A stretch of DNA of 64,000 nucleotides, from the NCBI RefSeq assembly GCF_902196135.1, contig NZ_CABIKE010000009.1, positions 1 through 64,000 on the forward strand, in the 5' to 3' direction. Below, piece after piece: positions 26,710-35,304 of the stretch. The first letter of the stretch is position 1. Each line of letters opens with the position of its first letter. Source of the DNA: Helicobacter suis (GTDB taxonomy: Bacteria > Campylobacterota > Campylobacteria > Campylobacterales > Helicobacteraceae). The translations under genes were made by a program, and so were the position numbers. The notes beneath the pieces were generated by a model, which did no database searches, had not been told where the DNA came from, and was given only the letters and a program-made list of their open reading frames with translations.

Positions 26710-27196
26710 CTACAACCGCCTGCATTTGTTCTAATAGTTTCTTGTTTTTCTTTGATCTAGAGCCATATAGACGCGCTGAGAAGACCGTAATAATCTCTAA
26801 GACATCTTTAACTAATTCCTCCTCAAAACGCACATTTTCATCGCCTTTATTAATCAGAATAACTTCCACTTCTTTAGCCTCACAAATGCTAAACACCAAC
26901 TCAGCTCCAAAGCGCAACAATCTATCCTTATGGGTAAGCACTAAGCGTTTAACTTGACCTCTCAAGATCAGATTTAAAAGTTTAGTTAAACCTTTTTTAT
27001 AGTAATTCATTCCAGAACCTAAATCAGTAATCACCTCGTAGTCAAAGCCTAGCTTAGAACAATAAAGTTCTAAAACTTGCACCTGCCTTATTAAGTCATC
27101 TTTTTGATCCGAACTAGAAACACGGGCATAGGCTATTGTTTTTCTGTTATCATTGTGAAAGACGATATTTTTATTAAGGCTAAATGCCGCGCCGCG
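26684..27196 (-). pseudogene. IS607-type serine recombinase (TnpA) fragment
   Basis: The frame is open from 27196 (after an in-frame TAA) to 26684. YARVSSSDQKDDLIRQ contains the catalytic Ser, followed by LELYCSKLG, LVLTHKDRLLRFGAELV and VKDVLEIITVFSARLYGSRSKK, the complete catalytic domain of IS607 TnpA. The N-terminal MerR-like helix-turn-helix is gone and there is no good start in front of the catalytic Ser, so the gene is 5'-truncated. Product, if any, would start at GTG 27082 without the Ser. Confidence 0.82.
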
Positions 27197-27458
27197 TTAT
27201 CTTTGCGGCTATGAAAACATAATACCAGCCATCACCATTGCTACTGCTAAGAATGGGCGGCGCACTTTCATAGCGCATTAATTTGCCCCTAGTGTTGGCA
27301 TAAGTTAAATTGTATTTAAATATCCGCTCAAGGCACTTTTTATTGATCGTTTCTAAGAGTTGGGGATTTGCTTTGACAAAATCTGCTAAAGTCAAGTCTG
27401 TTTTTAAATGCCCACAATTAGAACAGGTTTTAGAGCTTGGAAAGAGAAGTAAACTTTC
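27180..27458 (-). pseudogene. TnpB zinc-finger fragment joined to unknown sequence
   Basis: In the open frame, FPSSKTCSNCGHLKTDLTLAD (27385-27443 roughly) is the TnpB zinc-ribbon half with CSNCG. The rest, VKANPQLLETINKKCLERI and on to YVFIAAKITRRGI, is not TnpB. This is a second TnpB piece, not continuous with the one at 26437, so at least two insertions or a rearranged one have decayed here. Confidence 0.55.
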
Positions 27459-27581
27459 TTAATACAATGATATAGTCTCACTAATTTACCCGTAGTGGAT
27501 CAAAAAATCGCCTTTAAGCCAAATACCTACAAAACTTTTTTAAGGCTAATTAGAAAATTACGCCGGGAATAATCAGGCTAA

Positions 27582-27737
27582 AGAAAACTTGGCGGTGTTT
27601 TAAAAGCCATTGAGGAAAAGAAAAAGCGGTTTAAAGAGTTGATCAGGCTTTCTAAGGAAGTTAACGAGTTCATGGATTCTATCACACTAACGCCGAAGAT
27701 TACTAAATTTGTAACTTACAAGCAAGGTTGCATCTAA
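27582..27737 (+). pseudogene. Small gene fragment of unknown origin
   Basis: A 51-codon open frame on the plus strand without a start near its head: AIEEKKKRFKELIRLSKEV then NEFMDSITLTPKITKFV. It reads like a coiled helical tail of a larger protein. The upstream frame is broken by stops. It is overlapped at its end by the truncated selB on the other strand. I do not recognise the family. Confidence 0.3.
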
Positions 27738-27965
27738 TCCAAAACTCCCCCCAATCATCGTAGAAACTAAATTTTTATGTCCGGGCACATCAATAAAACC
27801 TAAAGTTCGTTTAGAGGTTTTTAAACTTGTAAAACTTAAATCAATGGTGATGCCGCGCATGCGCTCATGTACACTAGTGTCTCCATCAAAGCCTGTTAAT
27901 GCTTTAATTAAAGCGCTTTTGCCATGATCAACATGCCCACAAGTGCCTAGTAGAAAATATTGCAT
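27687..27965 (-). pseudogene. selB: Selenocysteine-specific elongation factor SelB, truncated
   Basis: 92 residues from ATG 27965. G1 loop GHVDHGKS (10-17), switch I region with ERMRGITIDLSF, and G3 FIDVPGHKNLVSTM are intact and typical of SelB. The sequence leaves the family after GLDATLLV, before the NKID and the winged-helix domains, so over 80 percent of the protein is lost. The start overlaps the stop of the preceding fragment (TGATG). A functional selB could exist elsewhere in the genome. Confidence 0.85.
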
Positions 27966-28114
27966 CAGCGCTTGAGAGGTTCTAGCCAAACTTTAATCCC
28001 TCCCTTTAAAACAAGAGGGTTATTCACATCACTTACCCGCACGAAGCGTACCTTATCTGTAATATCTAGGCTAATTTTTTCTGTAGGGGTGTCTGTGGCT
28101 GTGTAATTTAGCAT
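27965..28114 (-). pseudogene. C-terminal fragment of an unidentified gene upstream of selB
   Basis: 49 codons from ATG 28114, with the same frame open for a few codons more. TDTPTEKISLDITDKVRFV and VNNPLVLKGGIKVWLEPLKR look like strands of a real protein end, and its TGA overlaps the selB ATG, so both were once co-translated. It does not resemble the SelA C-terminus as I remember it. Between 28115 and 28297 I see no gene. Confidence 0.4.
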
Positions 28115-28297
28115 GTGCAAGGTGATAAACGCTAAAAAAGATAATTAAACTCTTTAGTGCAAATTGAGTCAATAGCCTTTATTCTTATTTTCTGCTAACT
28201 CTATTATTTTTAATACGGGATGATTTAGTGCACCTGCTGGGCTAAAATAAGGGTTTAAAAGTTTATTTTTTGAGGCTTTATTCTGATTTATCTCTAT

Positions 28298-28313
28298 GTT
28301 TACTAAAGTAAAC
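28298..28313. promoter_or_regulatory. Perfect dyad upstream of the Asn/Ser peptide gene
   Basis: GTTTACT and AGTAAAC (7 bp each) flank AA. It lies 85 bases before ATG 28398 and has the size of a dimeric repressor operator. No -10 or -35 close to consensus is obvious beside it. Confidence 0.4.
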
Positions 28314-28338
28314 AGAACTTACGCTAAACTAGCCCCAC

Positions 28339-28375
28339 GAAAACTTCCTAGGGCTTTAGCTCTAGGGGTTTTCAA
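28339..28375 (+). repeat. Hairpin with TCAA, IS605-type right-end remnant or leader structure
   Basis: Inner stem 28347-28354 with 28359-28366 (8 bp, one G-T pair, loop TTTA) and outer stem GAAAAC (28339-28344) with GTTTTC (28368-28373). TCAA at 28372-28375 ends the outer stem. Hairpin plus TCAA is the right-end design of ISHp608-like elements, and the CTTTAG-type loop recalls the 3' hairpin of TnpB guide RNAs. No tnpB on the plus strand lies upstream, so it would be an orphan end. It could equally be a structured leader of the peptide gene 23 bases on. Confidence 0.45.
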
Positions 28376-28397
28376 ATCTTAATGAAAGGAGATTGTT

Positions 28398-28517
28398 ATG
28401 AGCAGCAACAGCAACAACAGCAACAATAACAGGAACAACAGCAATAACAGCAACAACAGCAACCGCAATAACAGCAACAACAATAACAATAGCAATAACA
28501 GCAACAACCAAGACTAG
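28398..28517 (+). CDS. Asn/Ser-repeat microprotein
   Basis: 39 residues made of Met, then 34 Asn/Ser in an SNN-type repeat broken by only two Arg, and a Gln-Asp end. AAAGGAG at 28385-28391 sits 6 bases before the ATG, an optimal ribosome site, and a G+C-rich hairpin follows the stop. The AAC/AGC run has synonymous AAT changes that would be stops in the poly-Gln frame, so the Asn/Ser frame is the one kept open. No signal peptide or membrane segment. I know no family; Helicobacter Hpn and Hpn-like proteins are also low-complexity (His/Gln) metal binders but lack this composition. Confidence 0.6.
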   Translation: MSSNSNNSNNNRNNSNNSNNSNRNNSNNNNNSNNSNNQD

Positions 28518-28527
28518 TTATGCTATT

Positions 28528-28545
28528 CCCCCCTTGCTGGGGGGG
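28528..28545 (+). terminator. G+C-rich hairpin after the Asn/Ser peptide gene
   Basis: CCCCCC (28528-28533), loop TTGCT, GGGGGG (28539-28545), then CTTTAAT. The T-run is short, so termination may be partial. It also sits just after the stop of the minus-strand phosphohexomutase gene, where it would lack any T-run. Confidence 0.6.
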
Positions 28546-28555
28546 CTTTAATCCC

Positions 28556-29947
28556 TTATCTTTTTTGTTTTTCTAGTAGGTTTAGCACAGCCATCTTGTA
28601 GTTTTGCGCGCATTCTTTATCTTTGCCCTCAAAACGGGTTACTAGCGTGGGTGTGGTATTACTTGCCCGCACAAGAGCAAAGCCATGTTCAAAGACCACT
28701 CGTATGCCATCAATTTCTATCATCTCAACAATGGGTGGAAAATTTGGATCTAATTTTCCCTTTAGTGCGCTCTTGAGTTTTTCAATGATATTAAATTTTT
28801 CCTCTTCTTGGACACTAATTTTTTCTTCAGGGGTTTTATAAGAATAAGGTAGGGCGTTAATGATCTCTTCTAACTCTGTAGGCGTGGTGTGCACAAACAA
28901 TTCTAAAAGGCGCAAACAAGCATAAAGCGCATCATCATAGCCAAAATAGCGATCGTTAAAGAATAAATGCCCGCTAATTTCGGCCGCAAAATGGGCGTTT
29001 GTCTCTTTTAACTTAATTTTTAAATTGCTATGCCCGGTTTTATACATAATAGCTTGCCCTAGCGCATTGATCGTATCATACATCACCTGCGAACATTTCA
29101 CCTCGCCAATTACAATAGGCTTAATCCCCTCTTTAGCTAAATTTTGGGCAAATAAAATAGCTAGTTCATCGCCCATATAAATGTGATTAGGGGTGAGTAA
29201 AGCAATGCGATCGCCATCTCCATCAAAGCCAAATCCTATAGAGATATTTTGTGCCCGCATATGCTCTTTTAAATCCTCTAAATTTTTAGCCTCGCTTGGA
29301 TCGGGGTGGTGGTTAGGAAAAGTCCCATCAGGTTTAGCATACAAACTATCAAAGCAAATATTAAGGGCTTGTAACACAGGTATAAGCCCCAAAGCCCCTA
29401 CACCATTGCCAAAATCTAGCGCAATTTTATAAGGAAAGTTTTTTAAAGAGACAAAGGCATCAATTAAATAGGTTTGATAGGTCTCTTTAGCGGGTAATGT
29501 ATGCGCTTTACTTGAATGTGGCTTGAATGCCAGCGGATTGTTACGCATCTGCCCTTGGAGTTCTTGAATCTGCTGTCCATAAAAGGGTTTTTGATTGATC
29601 GTAATTTTAAAGCCATTGTAATTAGGTGGGTTGTGTGAGCCGGTGATCATGATAGAATTTTTAAGGCATGTATTTTGAATAGGATAAAAGGTAGCAAAGT
29701 AAGCAATTGGGGTAGGGATAAGCCCTAGATCATAGACTTTTATAAAATTTTCTAACCCGCTTTTAAGCCACTCAAAAAGAATAGGCGAGTGGGTGCGTGC
29801 ATCATAACCCACAGCCACAGAGTCGCTCTCTTTAGCCATTAAAGCGCCTAAATGTAAACCTAATTGGCGTACCACTTCTTGCGTAAGGTTGTAATCAAAA
29901 ATACCGCGAATGTCGTATTCTCTAAAAATACTAGAATCAAGTTGCAT
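28556..29947 (-). CDS. algC: Phosphomannomutase/phosphoglucomutase
   Basis: Interconverts hexose 1- and 6-phosphates for LPS sugar synthesis. 463 residues, the four-domain alpha-D-phosphohexomutase fold. Phospho-Ser104 in TGSHNPP, metal loop GFDGDGDR (about 238-245), sugar loop with GEVKCS and EISGHLFF (about 320-330), phosphate loop VRASNTTPTLVTRFE at the C-terminus. In H. pylori the gene (HP1275) likewise lies beside pflA and the nuo operon. It starts 8 bases after the pflA stop. Confidence 0.93.
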   Translation of the reverse strand: MQLDSSIFREYDIRGIFDYNLTQEVVRQLGLHLGALMAKESDSVAVGYDARTHSPILFEWLKSGLENFIKVYDLGLIPTPIAYFATFYPIQNTCLKNSIMITGSHNPPNYNGFKITINQKPFYGQQIQELQGQMRNNPLAFKPHSSKAHTLPAKETYQTYLIDAFVSLKNFPYKIALDFGNGVGALGLIPVLQALNICFDSLYAKPDGTFPNHHPDPSEAKNLEDLKEHMRAQNISIGFGFDGDGDRIALLTPNHIYMGDELAILFAQNLAKEGIKPIVIGEVKCSQVMYDTINALGQAIMYKTGHSNLKIKLKETNAHFAAEISGHLFFNDRYFGYDDALYACLRLLELFVHTTPTELEEIINALPYSYKTPEEKISVQEEEKFNIIEKLKSALKGKLDPNFPPIVEMIEIDGIRVVFEHGFALVRASNTTPTLVTRFEGKDKECAQNYKMAVLNLLEKQKR

Positions 29948-29955
29948 AAAAATCC

Positions 29956-32304
29956 TTAGGGTTTTAATAGATTAAGTGCTTGAGAACAGAGGTCTTTCCA
30001 AGGTGAATTAGTAGAGATAGCTACACAGGCTTTAAAAGTGTTTTGTGCTTGTACTAATTGGTTACTCTGTTTTAAAATCGTGCCTTTGCTATAAAGTACA
30101 TGTTGTCTATCCTTAGGCTCTAAAGGTTTGCGTAATAAAAAATTGCTTTGTTGCAAAGCCTCTTTGAGTTTACTCTGCCGTATTAAAGCGCTGATGAGTT
30201 GGTTTTGGGCATAGGGGGTATAGGTGTTGTTTTGATATTTATCTTGCAAGGCGATAAGATTTTTAGCGTAGAGTTCTAGGGTTGTGGGGTTATTTGTACT
30301 CTTGGCTTCATTTTGCAAGAGTAAAGCATACACCTCAATCATGCGCGCATCTTCTTTAAACCATTTTGCTAAATTGGCATAAATTTTAAACGCCTCTTGT
30401 GGGTTATTGGTTTGCATGTAATCTAAAAACACTGTAAAGGCAATATCATAGTACCGGCGATTTTGAGTGAGTATAGCCAAAGAAAGCGCGTCTTTAGCGG
30501 CTAATAAAGAATTTTGATAATCATTAAGTGCGTAGAGATTGCGCCCTTGTCTGTATAGCCATGCTAGTTTATCTGTAGATTTATCTTTAAGAGCACTTTG
30601 AGAAAAGATAGCAGCCTTTTGATAAAGCGCTTCTTGATAAAGACAATCAAAGGCCTGTATTTGTTCATCAGCATTAAAAACATGGGGATCAAAGCCAGTA
30701 ACGCGCACTAAGAAAGAATTAAAGCTTTTACAATCCGCATCTTTAAGCGCTCCTTTGCCTAATTCAATTAGAGCACCTTGTACATAGGGGGAGCTTTGTT
30801 TGAGTTTGAGTTCTAAAACCTGACTATAATACCGGTGTTCTAAAAGCAAAGCTGCCTTATACTCCAAAGCCTTTTGGTATTCATCAGAACTTGCCGGGTA
30901 ATCTTTAAGAATTTGGTTATAACGGGCTAATTTTTCCTCATAATTGCCATGCATTAAAAACAACACATTTTTATCGCGGGCCTTGACTAAAGTGATGTGG
31001 ATGGCGTTATTGTAATTATCTATGTATTCTGAGTTAGCTAGGTGGGCTTCATTGGGTTGGTTGTTTTTCTCATAGAGTAAGCCTAATTCAAAGGTGGCTT
31101 TTTCTTGGACATTAAAATCATTGCTTTGGTGGGAGAGAAGGGTAGCGATTTTAATAGCGGGTTTGAAAATAGCGCGGTTTTTAAGCATGGTGAGTAGATC
31201 ATAAGATTTAGTCGGGTGTTTCATGAAATATTCAGGGTTACCATAAATGATTTTAGCCAAAATCAAAGCGGCATTTTTACCACTCCCGTTTAAATCAAAA
31301 AGACTCCAATTAAAAGCAATTTCGCTCGCGCTATCAATATCCTTAGCCTCTTGATAGGCTTTTTGAAACCCCATTAAAGCCGCGCTACGATTACCCTCAT
31401 TAGCAGCTTGTTGGGCTAAACGCATTTGTGAGAGAGGAGAATAGCGACTCTTAGGGTATTCCTCCATAATGCGCTTAAAAGTGGTGGCTGCTTGGGGCAT
31501 GTAATTAATCTGGCTATAAGCATCGCCTAAAGCATACAAAACAGAGGGAACTTGGGGATCTGATGGGTAGAGTCTGATCCACTGGGTGGCTACTTGAACC
31601 ACTAAATCTTGTTTTTTCTTAAGATGGCTTAGCGCTGTGATTTCATAAAAATAAAGATCTTTTCTAAAAAGCGTATCCGGATAGAGTTTTAAAATATTAA
31701 CAATGGATTCTAAGGCCTCCATATAATAACCATTATCAATTAAGCGTTTGACATTGAGGTATTCTGCAAAACCTTGATCTTTGGTATGGGCGATGGGTTG
31801 GTTATCCACATCTAATTCTGGAATTAAGGGCGTTTGGGCCTTATCAATTAAAATAGGAAAATTCAAACCCTCAGAGGGCATCACTGTAGGGTCTTTTTTA
31901 GTCAAAAAAGGAATTGTATGCTTAAAACCCACAATTTGCCATGTTTTAGAGGATTTTACAGAAAGTTTTTGGATAGGGATACTTTGTTTATAATCATAGG
32001 GGAGTGCAAAGAGTTTTTGTTTATACTGGGGCTGGATATGCAAATAAAAGATAAAATTTTGCATCTCATAAAAGACTTTAAAAAACTCTGTTTGGAAAGG
32101 CATAAAACCCATTGAAGGGATTGAGGCAATCGTGCAGATAATTTCTTGTAAGGGATATTTGACTGCTGCGCATTTGAAGGGTTTATCATGGGTTAGAGTG
32201 AGGGTTGCAAAACCCTCCCCTTTTTCTTTACCATTGGTGATTGTAAGACTAAGCGCGGGCAATAGCGCACATGCCAGCATTAAAAGCCCTAAAATGCGTG
32301 GCAT
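29956..32304 (-). CDS. pflA: Paralysed flagella protein PflA
   Basis: 782 residues with a signal peptide (1-19, MPRILGLLMLACALLPALS). In Campylobacter and Helicobacter PflA forms part of the periplasmic scaffold that anchors extra stators around the flagellar motor, and loss paralyses the filament. The N-terminal third is beta-rich; from about residue 185 the chain is a long series of TPR-like helix pairs (for example SVLYALGDAYSQI, ATTFKRIMEEYPKSRYS). H. pylori HP1274 lies in the same position between algC and nuoN. It has 3 bases between its start and the nuoN stop. Confidence 0.9.
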   Translation of the reverse strand: MPRILGLLMLACALLPALSLTITNGKEKGEGFATLTLTHDKPFKCAAVKYPLQEIICTIASIPSMGFMPFQTEFFKVFYEMQNFIFYLHIQPQYKQKLFALPYDYKQSIPIQKLSVKSSKTWQIVGFKHTIPFLTKKDPTVMPSEGLNFPILIDKAQTPLIPELDVDNQPIAHTKDQGFAEYLNVKRLIDNGYYMEALESIVNILKLYPDTLFRKDLYFYEITALSHLKKKQDLVVQVATQWIRLYPSDPQVPSVLYALGDAYSQINYMPQAATTFKRIMEEYPKSRYSPLSQMRLAQQAANEGNRSAALMGFQKAYQEAKDIDSASEIAFNWSLFDLNGSGKNAALILAKIIYGNPEYFMKHPTKSYDLLTMLKNRAIFKPAIKIATLLSHQSNDFNVQEKATFELGLLYEKNNQPNEAHLANSEYIDNYNNAIHITLVKARDKNVLFLMHGNYEEKLARYNQILKDYPASSDEYQKALEYKAALLLEHRYYSQVLELKLKQSSPYVQGALIELGKGALKDADCKSFNSFLVRVTGFDPHVFNADEQIQAFDCLYQEALYQKAAIFSQSALKDKSTDKLAWLYRQGRNLYALNDYQNSLLAAKDALSLAILTQNRRYYDIAFTVFLDYMQTNNPQEAFKIYANLAKWFKEDARMIEVYALLLQNEAKSTNNPTTLELYAKNLIALQDKYQNNTYTPYAQNQLISALIRQSKLKEALQQSNFLLRKPLEPKDRQHVLYSKGTILKQSNQLVQAQNTFKACVAISTNSPWKDLCSQALNLLKP

Positions 32305-32307
32305 AGA

Positions 32308-33795
32308 CTAGACTCTATTAGAACCCAGATACACTTGTAAAACAAAGATAGAAAAGACACATAAAAAAGCCATAGTCGTGGTGAGGGTGTAAAGGGTTGT
32401 ATTGGCATTACTTGAAAGAATCGCGCTAGATTTGACCGGTTCTTTAAAAAACATCGCCACTATAAGGCGTAAATAATAAACCGCACCCACTGCGCTATTT
32501 AAAATCATCACAACAGGCAAAAAGATTTGGTGTTCGCTAATAACTTGTTGCAAGATGAGTACTTTACCCCAAAACATAGAAAAGGGAGGAATACCAGCCA
32601 AAGAACATAAAAAGATCGCGCTTAATAGCGCTAAAAAGGGCTTAGTTTGAATCAAGCCATTAAAGCGTTCATAAGGGTAGTTATAAGTGCGTGCTTTTGC
32701 ATCATCTTGATTACTAACCATCCAAAGTACGGCAAATGCCCCGATGTTGGTGAATAAAAATAAAAGCCAGTAGCTAAAAAGAGCAGTTGATCCAAATAAA
32801 ACGCAGGCAAGCGCAAAACCGGTATGAGAAATAGAACTATAAGCCATCATGCGTTTGACATCTTTTTGTAAAAGTGCCATCGCATTTGGGATTGTGATTG
32901 TAAGGGCAATGAGGAATGTATAGAGGTGTTCAATGTTAATAATTGAAGTGGGTGCAAAAGTATCAAAGATTGAAGTGTGGGCAAAGACATAAAGTACCCG
33001 TAAGATCACCACAAACCCGGCTATTTTAGGCACAATAGAGATAAAACCAGCAAAAACCGGATTATTGCCCTCATAAATATCAGGCATCCAAGTATGAAAA
33101 GGCACAAGGGAGACTTTAAAGCCAATCGCTCCAAGCATGCACGCAAGCGCTAAGAGAAAAATAGGTAGGGTTAATGGCATGGCTTTATCAAAAAGTGTGC
33201 TTCTAAGACCATCGCTAATTCCTGCTAAATCTAAGCACCCGGTAAGAAAATAAAGTAAAGCTGTGCCCATTGTAAAAAATACGCTAGCCAAAACCCCCAT
33301 ACTAAAATATTTAATCGCCGCTTCAATGCCGGTATTTTTATAATTTAGAGCCATTAACACACACATAGATAAAGAGGCGGTTTCTAGGCCTAAGAGAATG
33401 AGTAATAAGTGATCAGCAGAAACCATAAGTTCAAAACCAGCGGTCATAAACAGATAAAGAGAATAAAACTCGGGGGTTTGAAACTCAGTAAAGCGCTCTT
33501 GGCTTTGTACTAATAGCAAAAGTAAAAAACTAGCTAAGACTAACAATAACTGCCCATTGAGGGCAAAATTATCATTAAGGATAGTCCCTATATTCTCTAT
33601 AGGGGGGTTGTAAGTGTAGATAACCACCAGATTAAAGGCTAAAAATACAGAGGCTAAAGATACATTTAATCCGCGTGAAAAACGCATAAAGGCATTGATC
33701 AACAAAAGACAAATACCCCCGCCTACACTAATGAGCATGGGTAAGAGGGCTTGTATATCTAACTCAGGGGATAAAGAAGAGAGGATAGAATTCAT
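32308..33795 (-). CDS. nuoN: NADH-quinone oxidoreductase subunit N
   Basis: Antiporter-like membrane subunit of complex I. 495 residues with about 13-14 hydrophobic helices; KVSLVPFHTWMPDIYEG holds the conserved pumping region, and the QKDVKRMMAYSSISHTGF block carries the mid-channel Lys and the broken helix. It is the last gene of the nuo operon, 8 bases after nuoM. Confidence 0.97.
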   Translation of the reverse strand: MNSILSSLSPELDIQALLPMLISVGGGICLLLINAFMRFSRGLNVSLASVFLAFNLVVIYTYNPPIENIGTILNDNFALNGQLLLVLASFLLLLLVQSQERFTEFQTPEFYSLYLFMTAGFELMVSADHLLLILLGLETASLSMCVLMALNYKNTGIEAAIKYFSMGVLASVFFTMGTALLYFLTGCLDLAGISDGLRSTLFDKAMPLTLPIFLLALACMLGAIGFKVSLVPFHTWMPDIYEGNNPVFAGFISIVPKIAGFVVILRVLYVFAHTSIFDTFAPTSIINIEHLYTFLIALTITIPNAMALLQKDVKRMMAYSSISHTGFALACVLFGSTALFSYWLLFLFTNIGAFAVLWMVSNQDDAKARTYNYPYERFNGLIQTKPFLALLSAIFLCSLAGIPPFSMFWGKVLILQQVISEHQIFLPVVMILNSAVGAVYYLRLIVAMFFKEPVKSSAILSSNANTTLYTLTTTMAFLCVFSIFVLQVYLGSNRV

Positions 33796-33803
33796 TATCG
33801 TCC

Positions 33804-35303
33804 TTAGGAAATTAATCGCCCTTGTAGGGTTTGTAATAACACTTGCACGCTTCGCTCAATCGGGGATAAAAGAGGTTTAGGATAAATGCCTAAAAATAAG
33901 ATAACAGCCACTAAGCATGCCATGATGCTTTTCTCACGCCAACATACATCTTTAAACGCCTGTACACACCTATTTGGCAAACCATAAAAGACTTTTTTAT
34001 ACAGCACTAGCATATAAATAGCAGATAAAATAATGGTGGTTCCGGCTAAAAGTGCAAAAAGAGGGGAGATTTTAAAAAAGCCTAGTAAGCTTAAAAATTC
34101 GCCTACAAAGCCGCTAGTTAAGGGCATACCCACATTGGCTAAAAGAATGATCATAAAGAAGGTGGCATATGTGGGCATGGTTTGGGCTAATCCTTTAAAG
34201 GCCACTATTTTAGTAGAGCGGCTGCGATCATAAAGCATACCAATGAGCATGAAAAGCCCGGCACTGACTAAGCCGTGTGAAAACATCGTAAAAATAGCCC
34301 CGCCAACACCCTCTGCATTAAGCGCATACAACCCTAAAAGCGCTACGCCCATGTGCGACATGGAACTATAAGCAACCAGCCGTTTCATCTCTCTTTGAGC
34401 ACAGGCTAAAATCCCCGCATAAATCACCATGAATAAAGATAAAGTACTCAGAGGCAATAAAAGATAGAGTACGGCATTGGGGAATAAGGGGAGTAAAAAG
34501 CGCACCATTGCATAAGTGCCCATTTTAAGAAGTAAAGCAGAAAGCAGAGCTGATCCGGCAACAGGGGCGTTACCATAGGCATAGGGTAACCAACTATGGA
34601 AAGGAAAAATAGGGATTTTAACCGCAATGCCTAAGAAAAGCGCCCCAAAGACCCACAAATACGCATTACCGGGTAGCTCTTGGGCTGGTATCACTTGTGA
34701 GAAAGTGTTTAGATCAAAATCCCAGTAGGGAGCACCTAAAGAAGCAAAGCAAGTATAGGCATAATAGATAATCCCTAAAAGCATGATCAAAGAGGCAAAA
34801 AAGGTATAAAGAAAGAATTTAAGCGCAGAATAGATTTTATCCTTAACCCCAAAACGCCCGATTAAATAAAGTGCTGGCAAAAGCGAGGCTTCCCAAAATA
34901 CATAAAAAAAGATGAGGTTAAGCGCACTGAACACACCCATTAAAATCCCCTCTAAGAGAAGAAAGCAGATGAGCATGTCTTTAGCATGTTCTGTAACATA
35001 CAAGGATAGTAAAAAGATCACAAAGGCGGTGAGCAAGATTAAAAAGAGTGAAATCCCATCTACACCTACATGGTAGTTAATGCCCATTTGTTTGAGTAAC
35101 TCTATAGATTCTTCAAACTGCATCATGCCCGTGTGTTTATCAAATACAACCCACAATCCTAGAACTAAGAGCAATTCTAAAAAGGCGATCACGACGCCAT
35201 AAATCTTAGCCTCTCTGTCTTGCAAACCAAAGAGGGGCAAAGACGCTAGGATAGGAAAGAATATCAAAACACTTAAAAAGTGATGTGGCAATAGGGCATC
35301 CAT
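33804..35303 (-). CDS. nuoM: NADH-quinone oxidoreductase subunit M
   Basis: Antiporter-like proton-pumping subunit. 499 residues. GVDGISLFLILLT near residue 80, the Glu of FYVFWEASLLP (about 140), IPIFPFHSWLPYAYGNAP and AQREMKRLVAYSSMSHMG are the expected motifs. It is separated by one base from nuoL, matching the order J-K-L-M-N. Confidence 0.97.
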   Translation of the reverse strand: MDALLPHHFLSVLIFFPILASLPLFGLQDREAKIYGVVIAFLELLLVLGLWVVFDKHTGMMQFEESIELLKQMGINYHVGVDGISLFLILLTAFVIFLLSLYVTEHAKDMLICFLLLEGILMGVFSALNLIFFYVFWEASLLPALYLIGRFGVKDKIYSALKFFLYTFFASLIMLLGIIYYAYTCFASLGAPYWDFDLNTFSQVIPAQELPGNAYLWVFGALFLGIAVKIPIFPFHSWLPYAYGNAPVAGSALLSALLLKMGTYAMVRFLLPLFPNAVLYLLLPLSTLSLFMVIYAGILACAQREMKRLVAYSSMSHMGVALLGLYALNAEGVGGAIFTMFSHGLVSAGLFMLIGMLYDRSRSTKIVAFKGLAQTMPTYATFFMIILLANVGMPLTSGFVGEFLSLLGFFKISPLFALLAGTTIILSAIYMLVLYKKVFYGLPNRCVQAFKDVCWREKSIMACLVAVILFLGIYPKPLLSPIERSVQVLLQTLQGRLIS

Positions 35304-35304
35304 A

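Noticed and set aside
28382-28430. Poly-Gln frame MKGDCYE followed by eight Gln
   Set aside because: It starts 16 bases before the Asn/Ser ATG without a ribosome site and stops after 15 codons; further Gln runs in that frame are broken by many TAA.
28398-28517. CRISPR array or VNTR
   Set aside because: The repeat unit is a 3-base AAC/AGC alternation without spacers, and no cas genes are nearby.
28398-28553. Ala/Thr-rich frame through the same repeat
   Set aside because: It is open to 28553 but has no start codon; it is open only because the repeat avoids stops in that phase.
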